Assembly (NCBI RefSeq): GCF_900187125.1
Contig: NZ_LT906468.1
Location: 4,154,001-4,218,000, forward strand
Direction of reading: 5' to 3'
Length of the DNA stretch: 64,000 nucleotides
From: Sphingobacterium mizutaii
GTDB lineage: Bacteria; Bacteroidota; Bacteroidia; Sphingobacteriales; Sphingobacteriaceae
Both the position numbers and the translations under genes were made by a program. Positions 1-8,674 of the stretch are shown piece by piece. The notes below the pieces were generated by a model. The model was not told the origin of the DNA. It saw nothing but the letters and a program-made list of their open reading frames with translations, and searched no databases. How positions within the stretch are numbered: the first letter of the stretch is position 1; every line of letters begins with the position of its first letter.

Positions 1-1306
1 TTTTCTTTGCTCCAAAACAGGTGGATTCTACCACTGCACGAAACAATAAAATCACATCAGTGGATAGATTCAAATCAAAGAATGCAGATTTCAGATTTTG
101 ATTGGCGTAAGGAGTTCTTCTGCCGTTTAACCAGTCAATTGCCAAAGGTTGGGAAAGGGCTGGCGTAATCAAACTCGCCTTTTCGCTAAGCATTGGGATA
201 ATCTTCTTTTCCGCAAGCTTCACTTGTTCATTGTCTTTTCCAAAAATTTCTATCAATGGCCACATCAATAGATCTTTGAACCAAGCATAAGCATCTCCAA
301 AAGCAGATTGCCCTGCTTCTAAGCCTGTCATTTTTGGAATGACCGAACCATTCACTTGCCCGCATATCCCTTCAACAGTAAAATCAAGTTCACCAGGTAC
401 TACCAAGATATCACAGGTCGATGTCCCCATTACCTTACTCAAGAAATAAGGTTCAATTTCACCTCCTACGGCTCCCATATGACAATCAAAAGCACCAGCC
501 CCAACTTTTACTTGCGTGCTAAGCCCTAATTTTTCAGCCCATTCCTCTGATAAAGTACCAACAGATTCAGATGAACAAACTGTTTCAGCTCCTAACTTCT
601 CGACATGTCCTTTCAATATGGGATCCAATTCCTCAAAAAACTCATTCGGGGGATAACCCTGATATTCTTCTGCCCAAAGCCCTTTGTGCCCTGCGGCACA
701 GACCCCTCTCTTGATCTCATCAGCAGAATTCCCTCCAGTCAAAAGGAATGGAACCCAATCACAATGCTCGATCCAAGTATAGGCATGGCTTCTAACAACC
801 TCATCTACACGAGAAATATGCAATATTTTAGACCAGAACCATTCTGAAGAATATACCCCTCCAACATATTTCAAGTAGTTATTTTCATACTTTTCTGCAT
901 GGTTGTTTATCTCTTTTGCCTCGGCCACAGCGGTGTGGTCCTTCCAAAGGATAAACATCGCATTAGGGTTTTCAGCGAATTCTGGTAATAAAGAAAGCGG
1001 AACGCCATCCTTATTGACTGCAATTGGAGTGGACCCAGTTGTATCTACAGAAATAGCGACTACTTCCGAAGCAACTTCAGGACCTGCCTTTTCTAGGCAT
1101 CTCTTAATGGTTGAGCTGATCCCTTCGATATAATCTAAGGGATGTTGCCTAAATTGATTCTTTCCAGGATTATTGTTAAGCCCTTTGGCCCACCTTGGAT
1201 AGTAAAACACATCGGAAGAGACTTCCTCTCCACTATTAGCATTAACCAAAATAGAGCGGACGGAATCTGTACCGAAATCTATCCCTATGACATAATTTCC
1301 TCGCAT
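1..1306 (-). CDS. araB: Ribulokinase, C-terminus cut by the window edge
   Basis: FGGY-family sugar kinase that phosphorylates L-ribulose to L-ribulose 5-phosphate in L-arabinose catabolism, in the cytoplasm. Translating the minus strand from the ATG at 1306 gives an open frame of 435 codons to the window edge. It begins MRGNYVIGIDFGTDSVRS, the phosphate-binding start of the ribulokinase family, and later has SVDTTGSTP and LLPEFAENPNAMF, both characteristic of AraB. Full-length family members have about 550-570 residues, so roughly the last 120 lie outside. The last visible residues (ESTCFGAK) match the late ATPase region of FGGY kinases. The 360-bp upstream region holds two TGTA-N5-TACA palindromes. 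Other arabinose genes would be expected to the left of position 1. Confidence 0.93.
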   Translation of the reverse strand, partial: MRGNYVIGIDFGTDSVRSILVNANSGEEVSSDVFYYPRWAKGLNNNPGKNQFRQHPLDYIEGISSTIKRCLEKAGPEVASEVVAISVDTTGSTPIAVNKDGVPLSLLPEFAENPNAMFILWKDHTAVAEAKEINNHAEKYENNYLKYVGGVYSSEWFWSKILHISRVDEVVRSHAYTWIEHCDWVPFLLTGGNSADEIKRGVCAAGHKGLWAEEYQGYPPNEFFEELDPILKGHVEKLGAETVCSSESVGTLSEEWAEKLGLSTQVKVGAGAFDCHMGAVGGEIEPYFLSKVMGTSTCDILVVPGELDFTVEGICGQVNGSVIPKMTGLEAGQSAFGDAYAWFKDLLMWPLIEIFGKDNEQVKLAEKKIIPMLSEKASLITPALSQPLAIDWLNGRRTPYANQNLKSAFFDLNLSTDVILLFRAVVESTCFGAKK

Positions 1307-1666
1307 TTTGAATTTCTGTTGTTGGTAAATTAGATAGTTTATAATCGATCAAACCAGATGGTTGATTCATGAAATTTTCACATTTCGTAATGCAATATAT
1401 GTAAAAATTTTAATTAACGTCATTTTAACACTTAATTATTCAAAATATTTTATTGCTAATGAGATTTTGTAAATTCTTAATAATTGATTTAACTAAATGG
1501 GATAAAATATCACGTGATAAGTGTAGACCATACACTACAATTAAAACTTAATAGCTAAAATCAACTTAAGAGAAAGTTCAATAGCATTAAATTTGTACAC
1601 TATACAATAGTCACCCAACTATTTGTTAGTGATAATAGAATACACACAGCTATTAAAACAATTAAA
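1307..1666. other. Divergent intergenic region between araB and the small peptide gene
   Basis: This 360-bp stretch is very AT-rich and separates two divergently transcribed genes. I see no coding frame and no RNA gene. The only clear structure is the pair of TGTA-N5-TACA palindromes at 1520-1536 and 1593-1607, listed separately. I could not place a convincing TAnnTTTG promoter for either gene. Confidence 0.6.
1520..1607. promoter_or_regulatory. Two TGTA-N5-TACA palindromes, candidate operators
   Basis: Site 1 (1520-1536) is AGTGTA-gacca-TACACT, with 6-bp arms. Site 2 (1593-1607) is TTGTA-cacta-TACAA, with 5-bp arms. Both share the core TGTA-N5-TACA, and their centres are 72 bp apart, close to seven helical turns. 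They lie between araB (start 1306, minus) and the peptide gene (start 1667, plus). Matching palindromes in a pentose-gene control region suggest a dimeric repressor, possibly an arabinose-responsive one. The regulator is not in the window and its identity is inference. Confidence 0.45.
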
Positions 1667-1828
1667 ATGAAAAAGGAATATAAGCAACCTAAGGTTGAGG
1701 TTACTTTAATATATACCGAAGAAGGAATTGCAGCAGGTTCGGCTAGAGTTGACCCTCGGAATCAAAATGGTTTCATGGAAGAACAATGGATTCAAGAAGA
1801 TGACGACAATAGAAATATCGATTGGTAA
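1667..1828 (+). CDS. Small 53-residue peptide with GIAAGSA motif
   Basis: An ATG at 1667 opens a 54-codon frame ending in TAA at 1826-1828. The product starts MKKEYKQPKVEVTLIYTEEG, continues IAAGSARVDP and ends in an acidic tail (EDDDNRNIDW). The Lys-rich start followed by PKVEV and EEGIAAGSA resembles short orphan proteins I associate with Sphingobacteriaceae and other Bacteroidetes, whose function is not known to me. There is no signal peptide, membrane segment or cysteine. A strong terminator follows 32 bp after the stop, which supports it being a real, separately transcribed gene. A secreted or modified peptide precursor is possible but unproven. Confidence 0.6.
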   Translation: MKKEYKQPKVEVTLIYTEEGIAAGSARVDPRNQNGFMEEQWIQEDDDNRNIDW

Positions 1829-1860
1829 ATTCTCTTGAGGAAAATTTTGAAATTGCATCA

Positions 1861-1894
1861 ATAAAAAAGCGACAATGACCTGTCGCTTTTTTAT
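1861..1894. terminator. Bidirectional intrinsic terminator
   Basis: A perfect 14-bp stem (1861-1874 with 1881-1894) has a 6-nt loop, a GCGACA/TGTCGC core and A/T runs on both outer sides. It sits between the convergent small peptide gene and the first acyltransferase gene, so it can end transcription from both directions. Confidence 0.85.
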
Positions 1895-1908
1895 TTTTCC
1901 AGATTTAG

Positions 1909-3042
1909 CTAACCCACTGTTATTTTTTCCAAGTTATTGACTTTACCTGCCTTCTTATCGATAATTTTTTGATAATTGTGCAAGCGACCTCCAAGACTAA
2001 AAACAAAAATTTTAGGTATAATTCTCATCAACAAAAAGTATAACATCGAACAAATAGCCATACAGATAATTGGAATTGATACATAAACTAAAAATCTAAC
2101 CCAAAGCAACTCATAGCTTGGCAAATTAAAAAAGAATCCTTTTAACCAATTTATTATATATATTTCATGAATAACATAAATAAAAAAAGACAAGGAACTA
2201 AAACCTGTCAATTTATTCATCATTACATATCTATTATTTAAAAACGAAAAGAGATTAAAAATTGAAATAACACCAAATAAAATAAATATTCTTACATAAA
2301 ATTCATGATTTTCATTTCCATTATTTTTTAAAGCAAGGAATAAAAACACCAGCATCAATAAAAATGAAATCAGCTTAATCTTTTCAAATAACTTCAATAA
2401 ATCTTGCTTTTCTAAAGAGAAATAAGCTCCCAGACTAAAAAAGAATATTGCGATCATGCTAAAACCAATGACTGGAGGTTCAATGACAAATACATAAAGA
2501 GCTCCTAGTAGAATTACTCCAAAGAGCTTAAAATATCTGATAAAATATAATATTATTGGTGAGATCAGAACCATGCAAATTAAATCCCTGATAAACCACA
2601 AAGGAAAATTCACTGGACCCTCCCATAATATCTTATATAGATTAGAACTCATAATTCCAGGGTAGATTTCATCATATTGCAATCCCATAAAAACGAATAT
2701 CTTATTCTTAGAAAGAATTGCAATCACCGTAATGATGTTCCAAATCAGGTAGGGAATAACTAAAGTTTTTAATCTGCTCTTGTATTGCCTTTTCAAAAAG
2801 GATTTTAAATCTCCTGAATAATGAGTAAAAAAATAATAACCAGATATTAAGAAATAACATCTCACAGACAATTTTGCAACATGATGCGAGAATAATTCAG
2901 ATATCAATGTATAAATATTATTACCACTGAGACCAAAACTTACTTCTGGAAGAGTAAAAGGGACTAAATGAGCAATAACCACCATAAAAATCAAGGGCAA
3001 TCTCATTGTGTCGATTATTTTCGACAGCTTATTATTTAGCAT
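1909..3042 (-). CDS. Acyltransferase-3 family membrane protein (copy 1)
   Basis: Polytopic inner-membrane protein of the acyltransferase-3 family, whose members move acetyl or other acyl groups onto surface polysaccharides, lipids or small molecules. The N-terminus has the family pattern of a short cytoplasmic start, RLPLIFMVVIAHLVPF as first membrane helix with the conserved His, then SVRCYFLISGYYFF. About ten hydrophobic helices follow. The frame is open from 3078, but I prefer the ATG at 3042 (MLNNKLSK) because the adjacent paralogue starts at the equivalent residue (MNSEKLSK). The two genes align along their whole length and clearly arose by duplication. No glycan-synthesis genes flank them, so the acceptor is unknown. 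Confidence 0.85.
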   Translation of the reverse strand: MLNNKLSKIIDTMRLPLIFMVVIAHLVPFTLPEVSFGLSGNNIYTLISELFSHHVAKLSVRCYFLISGYYFFTHYSGDLKSFLKRQYKSRLKTLVIPYLIWNIITVIAILSKNKIFVFMGLQYDEIYPGIMSSNLYKILWEGPVNFPLWFIRDLICMVLISPIILYFIRYFKLFGVILLGALYVFVIEPPVIGFSMIAIFFFSLGAYFSLEKQDLLKLFEKIKLISFLLMLVFLFLALKNNGNENHEFYVRIFILFGVISIFNLFSFLNNRYVMMNKLTGFSSLSFFIYVIHEIYIINWLKGFFFNLPSYELLWVRFLVYVSIPIICMAICSMLYFLLMRIIPKIFVFSLGGRLHNYQKIIDKKAGKVNNLEKITVG

Positions 3043-3129
3043 TGTTAAACCTGATTCACGTTTTTTATTAATCCTCATAGGTGAGACCTAAGAGAAAATT
3101 ATTCATAAGGAGCTGTTAGACACACAAGT

Positions 3130-3141
3130 CAGACATGTCTG
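3130..3141. promoter_or_regulatory. Perfect 12-bp palindrome CAGACATGTCTG upstream of copy 1
   Basis: A perfect palindrome lies 88 bp upstream of the preferred start of the first acyltransferase gene and is followed on the plus strand by a T-rich run. It has no loop, so it fits a dimeric protein site better than a terminator. With only one copy seen, an operator role is a guess. Confidence 0.25.
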
Positions 3142-3307
3142 TTTATTTTTTTTATAACAAACAATAGTCATTACCAAAGTATGAATTATTTTTAATTATT
3201 TAGTTATTATTAACTTATTAAGGTAAAAAAAGTACCAATAAATAAAATATTTATGAAAACATCCTTAAACAGGAAAGATGAGATAAGACCTAACTTATCG
3301 TTGAAAA

Positions 3308-4426
3308 TTATCCAGCCTTAAAGATTTTTGGGGATTTAGTCGATTCAATGCGGTGATAATTTGGAACCCTGCCTCCTAATAAGAAAACAAAGACCTTAGG
3401 CATAACTTTCATCATAATAAAATAAATTACAACACACACTGCAACACATAATATTGGAATAATAAAGTAAGCAATAAACCTTTCCCAACCATCGACAAAT
3501 AAATGGTGATTGAAGAAAAATCCCTTCAACCAGGCTATAATATAAATCTCATGGGCTACATAAATAAAAAAGGATAGGGAACTGAAGCCAGTTAACCTAT
3601 TCATCCCCTTAAAATTACCATTGAGAAATGAAAATAAATTAAACGTTGAAATTACTCCTGTCAAAATAAATACTCTCAAAAAATATTCATGATAATCTGT
3701 ACCATTGGTTTTCAAGGATAAAATAAGAAATAACAAAGTAACCACATAGGCAGTGATTTTGATTTTCGAAAACAGCTGTAGCATATCTCTCTTTTCTAAA
3801 GAAAAATAGGCTCCTAAGCTAAAGAAAAATATAGCCGTCATACTTAATCCAGGTATTGGAATCTCAATGAGAGCCAGATATAGAATAGCTAGGGTAATAA
3901 TACCAAAGCCTTTGAAATACTTAATATAAAATACAATCAAAGGGGAAATAAGGACCATACAAATTAGGTCTCGGAGATACCACAAAGGAAAATTAATGGG
4001 CACTTCCCAAATATTATGATACCAACCCGAGTTCATTAATACTCCAAAATCCTCATCGATAGGTTTTCCCAGCTTCACAAAAACCATATTCTTTGAAAAA
4101 ATCACAATTGAAGTAATTATTATCCAAATGAAGTAAGGACTGACGATTGTTCTAAACCTACTTTTTAACTGCTTTTTATAAAAAGGAATCAGCTCTCCAG
4201 AATAATTCTTAAAAAAATAAAAACCTGAAACCAAGAAGTAACACCTGACAGAAAACTTCGCAATATGGTGGGAAAACATCTCCGAAACCAAGACATAAGT
4301 GTCATTGGGAGAAATATTGAACTTAATGACTGGTTGGGTAAATGGCGCCAAATGAGCAATTATCACCAAGAAAATCAAGGGCATTCTCATCGTGTCGATA
4401 ACCTTCGACAGCTTTTCACTATTCAT
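3308..4426 (-). CDS. Acyltransferase-3 family membrane protein (copy 2)
   Basis: Paralogue of the downstream gene (1909-3042) with the same architecture: first helix RMPLIFLVIIAHLAPF with the conserved His, SVRCYFLVSGFYFF, then about ten membrane helices, ending PKVFVFLLGGRVPNY, which matches PKIFVFSLGGRLHNY in copy 1. The track frame opens at 4450, but the ATG at 4426 (MNSEKLSKVIDTMR) is preferred because it aligns with the start of copy 1. The copies are separated by 265 bp with no terminator seen, so they could be co-transcribed or separately expressed. The likely role is acyl decoration of a surface glycan or lipid; the substrate is unknown. Confidence 0.85.
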   Translation of the reverse strand: MNSEKLSKVIDTMRMPLIFLVIIAHLAPFTQPVIKFNISPNDTYVLVSEMFSHHIAKFSVRCYFLVSGFYFFKNYSGELIPFYKKQLKSRFRTIVSPYFIWIIITSIVIFSKNMVFVKLGKPIDEDFGVLMNSGWYHNIWEVPINFPLWYLRDLICMVLISPLIVFYIKYFKGFGIITLAILYLALIEIPIPGLSMTAIFFFSLGAYFSLEKRDMLQLFSKIKITAYVVTLLFLILSLKTNGTDYHEYFLRVFILTGVISTFNLFSFLNGNFKGMNRLTGFSSLSFFIYVAHEIYIIAWLKGFFFNHHLFVDGWERFIAYFIIPILCVAVCVVIYFIMMKVMPKVFVFLLGGRVPNYHRIESTKSPKIFKAG

Positions 4427-4553
4427 AATTGAATAATTAACAAGGTACAATAAGGGAAATATTTTTTTTAATAGTTAATTCTGGCATTTCAATAAGCGTG
4501 CATAACGGCACAAGCCTTTTGCAAGACATTATTTCTTTCCAAAAATCAAGCAA

Positions 4554-4581
4554 TATTACACATAATAGAATTCGTGTAATA
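4554..4581. repeat. 8-bp inverted repeat after the TPR gene
   Basis: TATTACAC (4554-4561) and GTGTAATA (4574-4581) form a perfect 8-bp stem around a 12-nt loop, 40 bp past the stop of the minus-strand TPR gene. No clear T-run follows on the minus strand, so it is at best a weak terminator or an mRNA 3' stabiliser. Confidence 0.35.
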
Positions 4582-4620
4582 AACCTTTACCAAAAAAACA
4601 TAGCGATTTTTTTTCGCTCC

Positions 4621-6927
4621 TTAAAACCCTAGCTTCGACAACAATCCTGGCTTTTTCCAAGTCTGCTTAAAATGTTCAGCAATTGCATTATGATCATCGT
4701 AGGACAAGATATAATCCAAAATTTTATGAGCGTCCTTTAAGTATCCTTTTTGGTAATTCACATGAGCTTTGGCCAATAAAATTTCTTCTGATAAGTTATC
4801 ATAAGCCCATTCCTCAACCTTATAGATTTCAAGAAATCTATCCACCAATCCATTCACTTGACTCAGGTCATTCTGCTTATCATATAATTTGATTCCATAA
4901 CTAAGCCACAGCACATATTCATTACACTCTAACGTTGCTAAGCAAAACTCATCATAATCACTGAACATGGCTGCCCCTTCCCTATATTGACTCAAAAGAT
5001 AATGGCTTTTTACAATCAAATAGATAGTTTTTGCTTTATCAAAATCATTCAATAAAAAAGACGCTTTATTTTCTAGATAAAGTCTTGCAGATTTATTCAC
5101 TTGGTCATAATCTTCTAGCTCGTTAAACGCCTGCATTAAGTTATATTGTGGATTGGCTTCGTCTGGATACTTTTCAGCAATAATTGAATAATAATTTATT
5201 CTTTCTGGAGCTGTATTATTTTCTAACTCATGGTATAAGATAGATTCAACTGTATTTTTAGCTGCCTCAAAGTCTCTGAAGTCAAAATCAGATATATCAG
5301 GGTTCTCATTATAATGTTCGTAAATCTCAAAGAGCAACTCCTCCGCATCCCACTTGATATCAGAGGACAGTTCTAATTTTTGATTTACAATCACCAAATC
5401 TGCTTTATGCTGCAAATGCCTATAGAATGAAGCACTTTTTTCATCATAAATGCTAAAATAAGCCTCTAAGGCTTTATGGGTTTTTTGAAAATCTTCTTGT
5501 TTTAAAAGTGCATCTATCAAGGTATGGTGCAGTTCAGGAAACTCCGAATGTTTCATCCCTTCTTCAATCGCTAAAACAGCGGCTTGGTAATTCCCTAATA
5601 CGGTATAAACGATCGCTAGATTATTACAACACATCGCCCAGCAATGCTCATCACCATAAAAGTCACTTTCATAAGCGAAATCTTCAAAATACTTTCTAAA
5701 CGCATCAAAGGATTGTTGATAAAGCTTAACATCTAGTGTCCTCAAAGCCTCTTTTATGGCATCTTCAGCCATGTTTTTCAGGAAGTCATCCAAATTAACC
5801 CCTTCGTTGTAGATGTCTCTAGGCAAACTTGAAAACACGGGAACCTCTTGCTCAACCAATCCGGTGGACAACAATTGAGATTCAACCATTCTGCGCCAAG
5901 TAGTCACATCAAGATGGATACTTACCCCTTTTTTCAAAACAGAATAGGCTTCATCAAAATTGCCCATTTCATATAAATAGGTACCCACGAAATGATTTGC
6001 CGCAAAATTATTGGGATATTTCCCTAAGATTTCCAATCCATGTTGATAGTAATAATCTTCAGGAACTTCTAATGCTTCAAAATAATTCCTTTCAATAATC
6101 AATTGATAATAGAATACTTCGGGATTGGTATAACCAAGTTCGATCTGCTCTTTAAATCTTTGGTGCCACTTCAAAAAACCCTCCAGCACCTCCGGTTCAT
6201 GATTATCTCCTTTTATCAACTTTAATAGTACTTTTAAAGCCACATCTAATGCATTAGCTTCAAAAGCTATCTCAGCCAAATCTAAATATTCGATATCCTG
6301 AGGACTTACAAAATGAAAAATCCCCTTATCGATTTGTTCTGCTATTGCCGATTTTTCGGTTACACCATCTCGATCAAGAAAATAAATCTTCTTAATCCAG
6401 CAAATCGATATATTCCGGTCTTTCAATTCCCTATTCTCTGCAAATTCAATTTCAAAAAAAGATATAGCTTCATTTAGAGCCTTCAAAAGAGCTTCATCCT
6501 CTTTCAAGATCTCATAAATCTTGATTTCGAATTCCAATCCAAAAACTTTGTTTAATGGATCTTGCTTAAGCCTTTCTGCATATTCAAGCAGCTCAGGCTT
6601 GTTTTTCTGTGTTAAATCAATATTTGGCCTAGCGATTTGCTCTAAAACATACTGATTTCCTAATTGATAATTTAACAGATTATATAGCACCCTTGGATTA
6701 TTGGGTTCATAATTTAACACACGCTTCAAGTATGGAATTACATGCTTATGAATTACTCTATATGCTTCATCTGGACCTTCTTCTAAAGCTCTATCATGAT
6801 GTGCAATCGACATCAGGAAAAGAACATCCGTATCCTTGGGATTATCCAATAAATATTCCTCCCCCTCGCTGATACACAAATCCAATTCCCCAGCATAAAA
6901 TAACTGCTCTAATTCTTCGTAACTCAT
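4621..6927 (-). CDS. Large tetratricopeptide-repeat protein
   Basis: A 768-residue soluble, strongly acidic protein made mostly of helical TPR-like units. Examples are the N-terminal GELDLCISEGEEYLLDNPKD, LKRVLNYEPNNPRVLYNLL and, near the end, AKAHVNYQKGYLKDAHKILD. TPR arrays form protein-binding superhelices. No signal peptide, membrane segment or catalytic domain is visible, so a cytoplasmic scaffold role is inferred. It is transcribed alone: the acyltransferase gene follows after about 195 bp and a divergent gene starts upstream. I do not recognise a specific family beyond TPR. Confidence 0.8.
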   Translation of the reverse strand: MSYEELEQLFYAGELDLCISEGEEYLLDNPKDTDVLFLMSIAHHDRALEEGPDEAYRVIHKHVIPYLKRVLNYEPNNPRVLYNLLNYQLGNQYVLEQIARPNIDLTQKNKPELLEYAERLKQDPLNKVFGLEFEIKIYEILKEDEALLKALNEAISFFEIEFAENRELKDRNISICWIKKIYFLDRDGVTEKSAIAEQIDKGIFHFVSPQDIEYLDLAEIAFEANALDVALKVLLKLIKGDNHEPEVLEGFLKWHQRFKEQIELGYTNPEVFYYQLIIERNYFEALEVPEDYYYQHGLEILGKYPNNFAANHFVGTYLYEMGNFDEAYSVLKKGVSIHLDVTTWRRMVESQLLSTGLVEQEVPVFSSLPRDIYNEGVNLDDFLKNMAEDAIKEALRTLDVKLYQQSFDAFRKYFEDFAYESDFYGDEHCWAMCCNNLAIVYTVLGNYQAAVLAIEEGMKHSEFPELHHTLIDALLKQEDFQKTHKALEAYFSIYDEKSASFYRHLQHKADLVIVNQKLELSSDIKWDAEELLFEIYEHYNENPDISDFDFRDFEAAKNTVESILYHELENNTAPERINYYSIIAEKYPDEANPQYNLMQAFNELEDYDQVNKSARLYLENKASFLLNDFDKAKTIYLIVKSHYLLSQYREGAAMFSDYDEFCLATLECNEYVLWLSYGIKLYDKQNDLSQVNGLVDRFLEIYKVEEWAYDNLSEEILLAKAHVNYQKGYLKDAHKILDYILSYDDHNAIAEHFKQTWKKPGLLSKLGF

Positions 6928-7169
6928 CTATTTGCCTTTAATGCTAACAATATGTTAAGCTTTGATCAACACTAATTCCTATAGCAAAATACGAAAGTTA
7001 AACTTCATTTATAATAGCTATTTTCTGAGTTTTTAAAGGTTAACATTTTCATAATATAGCTTTTTTTCAACTAACTGGAATCCAATTCAATAAAAACGAG
7101 CATTAAAATGACCTATATTAAAGTAGAATTCTCTTATCTTTAATTCAAACACTAATTCGAAAATCCAAC

Positions 7170-7550
7170 ATGAAAATCAGGGAAGAAATAATCAAAAACT
7201 ACATTGACGGTTATAACAGTTTCAATACCGAGATGATGGCTAGGGATCTGGACGAGCAGCTTCTTTTCGAAAACATCTCAAATGGCAATGTAACTGATTC
7301 TCTTCTGGGGAAGCAAGAATTTATTAATCAGGCGGAACAAGCCAAATCCATTTTTTCGGAACGCCATCAAAAGATCACTTCCATTGAACATTTCGAAAAT
7401 CATAGCGAAATCAATATTGATTATACGGCCAAACTATCTAAAGATCTTTCGCCAGAATTGAATATTGGAGACAGCATTAGCCTAAAGGGAAAATCTATCT
7501 TCGAATTCAGTCCAGAAAATAAAATTATTGTATTAAAAGATATCAGTTAA
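7170..7550 (+). CDS. SnoaL/NTF2-like small protein
   Basis: A 126-residue protein with the pattern of the SnoaL-like (NTF2 fold) family: an N-terminal helix IREEIIKNYIDGYNSFNTEMM, a LLFENISNG strand, a second helical stretch, then alternating strands ending GKSIFEFSPENKIIVLKDIS, where the family typically has 'g...yefdedGKI..i.d'. Members include polyketide cyclases, isomerases and many uncharacterised ligand-binding proteins. No catalytic residues can be assigned. It stands alone, starts 242 bp from the divergent TPR gene, and its stop codon runs into a strong terminator. Confidence 0.7.
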   Translation: MKIREEIIKNYIDGYNSFNTEMMARDLDEQLLFENISNGNVTDSLLGKQEFINQAEQAKSIFSERHQKITSIEHFENHSEINIDYTAKLSKDLSPELNIGDSISLKGKSIFEFSPENKIIVLKDIS

Positions 7551-7588
7551 AAACTGAACGTTATCATGGAAAATAACGTTCAGTTTTT
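7549..7588. terminator. Bidirectional intrinsic terminator
   Basis: A 14-bp perfect stem (AAACTGAACGTTAT at 7551-7564 with its complement at 7573-7586), extendable by A/T pairs, has an 8-nt loop and a T-run on both strands. It overlaps the stop of the SnoaL-like gene and lies 14 bp from the stop of the convergent aldo/keto reductase gene. Confidence 0.88.
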
Positions 7589-7601
7589 TTATTTTTTCAG
7601 A

Positions 7602-8585
7602 TTAAAATGCGTCTACTACGGCATTCATGAAATCTAACTCCTCTTGGGTCAGGTTAAATTCCATTGCTTTAGCATTTTGAACAGATTGATGAGCATTTCT
7701 TGCCCCAGCCAATGCAATCGTTATACCAGGTCTCTCCACTGTCCATCTAAGCACCAATTGCGCTAAAGTAACCCCTTTATCATCTGCGAGAGGTTTGATT
7801 CGCTCCAATAGGATATCTGTTTTCTCAATGAAATCAGGTTGAAAATGCGGATGCTTAGCTCTATGGTCACCTTCTTGGAATTGATGACCTACATGGATCT
7901 TTCCGGTCAAAAGACCTCTTTCCAAAGGGCTATAAGCTAGCACGGCCTTATTATGTTTGATACAGTATGGAATAGTTTCTTCCTCGACTGCTCTGTTCAC
8001 CATACTAAAAGGGATCTGGTTCGACACCAGTGGTAATGTCTTCTCTGCTTCAGCCATTAACTGTGCATTATAGTTACACACACCTGCATATCTAATTTTT
8101 CCTTGTTCAATCAATTGGGCAACCGCTTCAAAGGTTTCATCCAGTGGGGTCGTAGAATCGGGCCAATGGATCTGATATAGATCAATATAATCCGTTCCAA
8201 GTCTTTTTAAACTCTGCTCACATTCATAAATTATACTGTCCTTACCAGCAAATTTATAGATTTCAATGTCCTCACCATTGTTCATTTTGCTATGAAAAGC
8301 AAAATCACCTTCGGCAAGATCCCAACGCATCCCAAACTTGGTCAAAATTTGAGTTTTATCCCTAGGGATATCCTTCAATGCTTCCCCAACAATTTCTTCA
8401 CTTGTACCTTGTCCATAAATAGGAGCAGTATCAATAGTAGTCACACCAACTTCGTAAGCAGCGACAATAGCTTCAATAGCATCTTTTCGATCTGTCGATC
8501 CCCACATCCATCCTCCTGCTGCCCATGCACCAAAAGTTATCACTGAAGCATTGATTTCGCTGTCTCCTATATACCTGTATTCCAT
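7602..8585 (-). CDS. Aldo/keto reductase
   Basis: A 327-residue NADPH-dependent oxidoreductase of the aldo/keto reductase superfamily, a cytoplasmic (beta/alpha)8 barrel that reduces aldehydes or ketones. The catalytic tetrad is visible: Asp52 and Tyr57 in IDTAPIYG, Lys83 in LTKFG and His140 in YQIHWPD. The C-terminal cofactor region includes IALAGARNAHQ. The order and length fit the subfamily often annotated as general stress protein 69-like or L-glyceraldehyde 3-phosphate reductase-like. The gene stands alone, so the physiological substrate is open. Confidence 0.92.
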   Translation of the reverse strand: MEYRYIGDSEINASVITFGAWAAGGWMWGSTDRKDAIEAIVAAYEVGVTTIDTAPIYGQGTSEEIVGEALKDIPRDKTQILTKFGMRWDLAEGDFAFHSKMNNGEDIEIYKFAGKDSIIYECEQSLKRLGTDYIDLYQIHWPDSTTPLDETFEAVAQLIEQGKIRYAGVCNYNAQLMAEAEKTLPLVSNQIPFSMVNRAVEEETIPYCIKHNKAVLAYSPLERGLLTGKIHVGHQFQEGDHRAKHPHFQPDFIEKTDILLERIKPLADDKGVTLAQLVLRWTVERPGITIALAGARNAHQSVQNAKAMEFNLTQEELDFMNAVVDAF

Positions 8586-8674
8586 AATATTTAAAATTTA
8601 TTGTTTATGTTATAAAACGACATTGCATTACCTATCCTACTAAACAACAGCTCATTAATAAAAAATGTTTAGTA

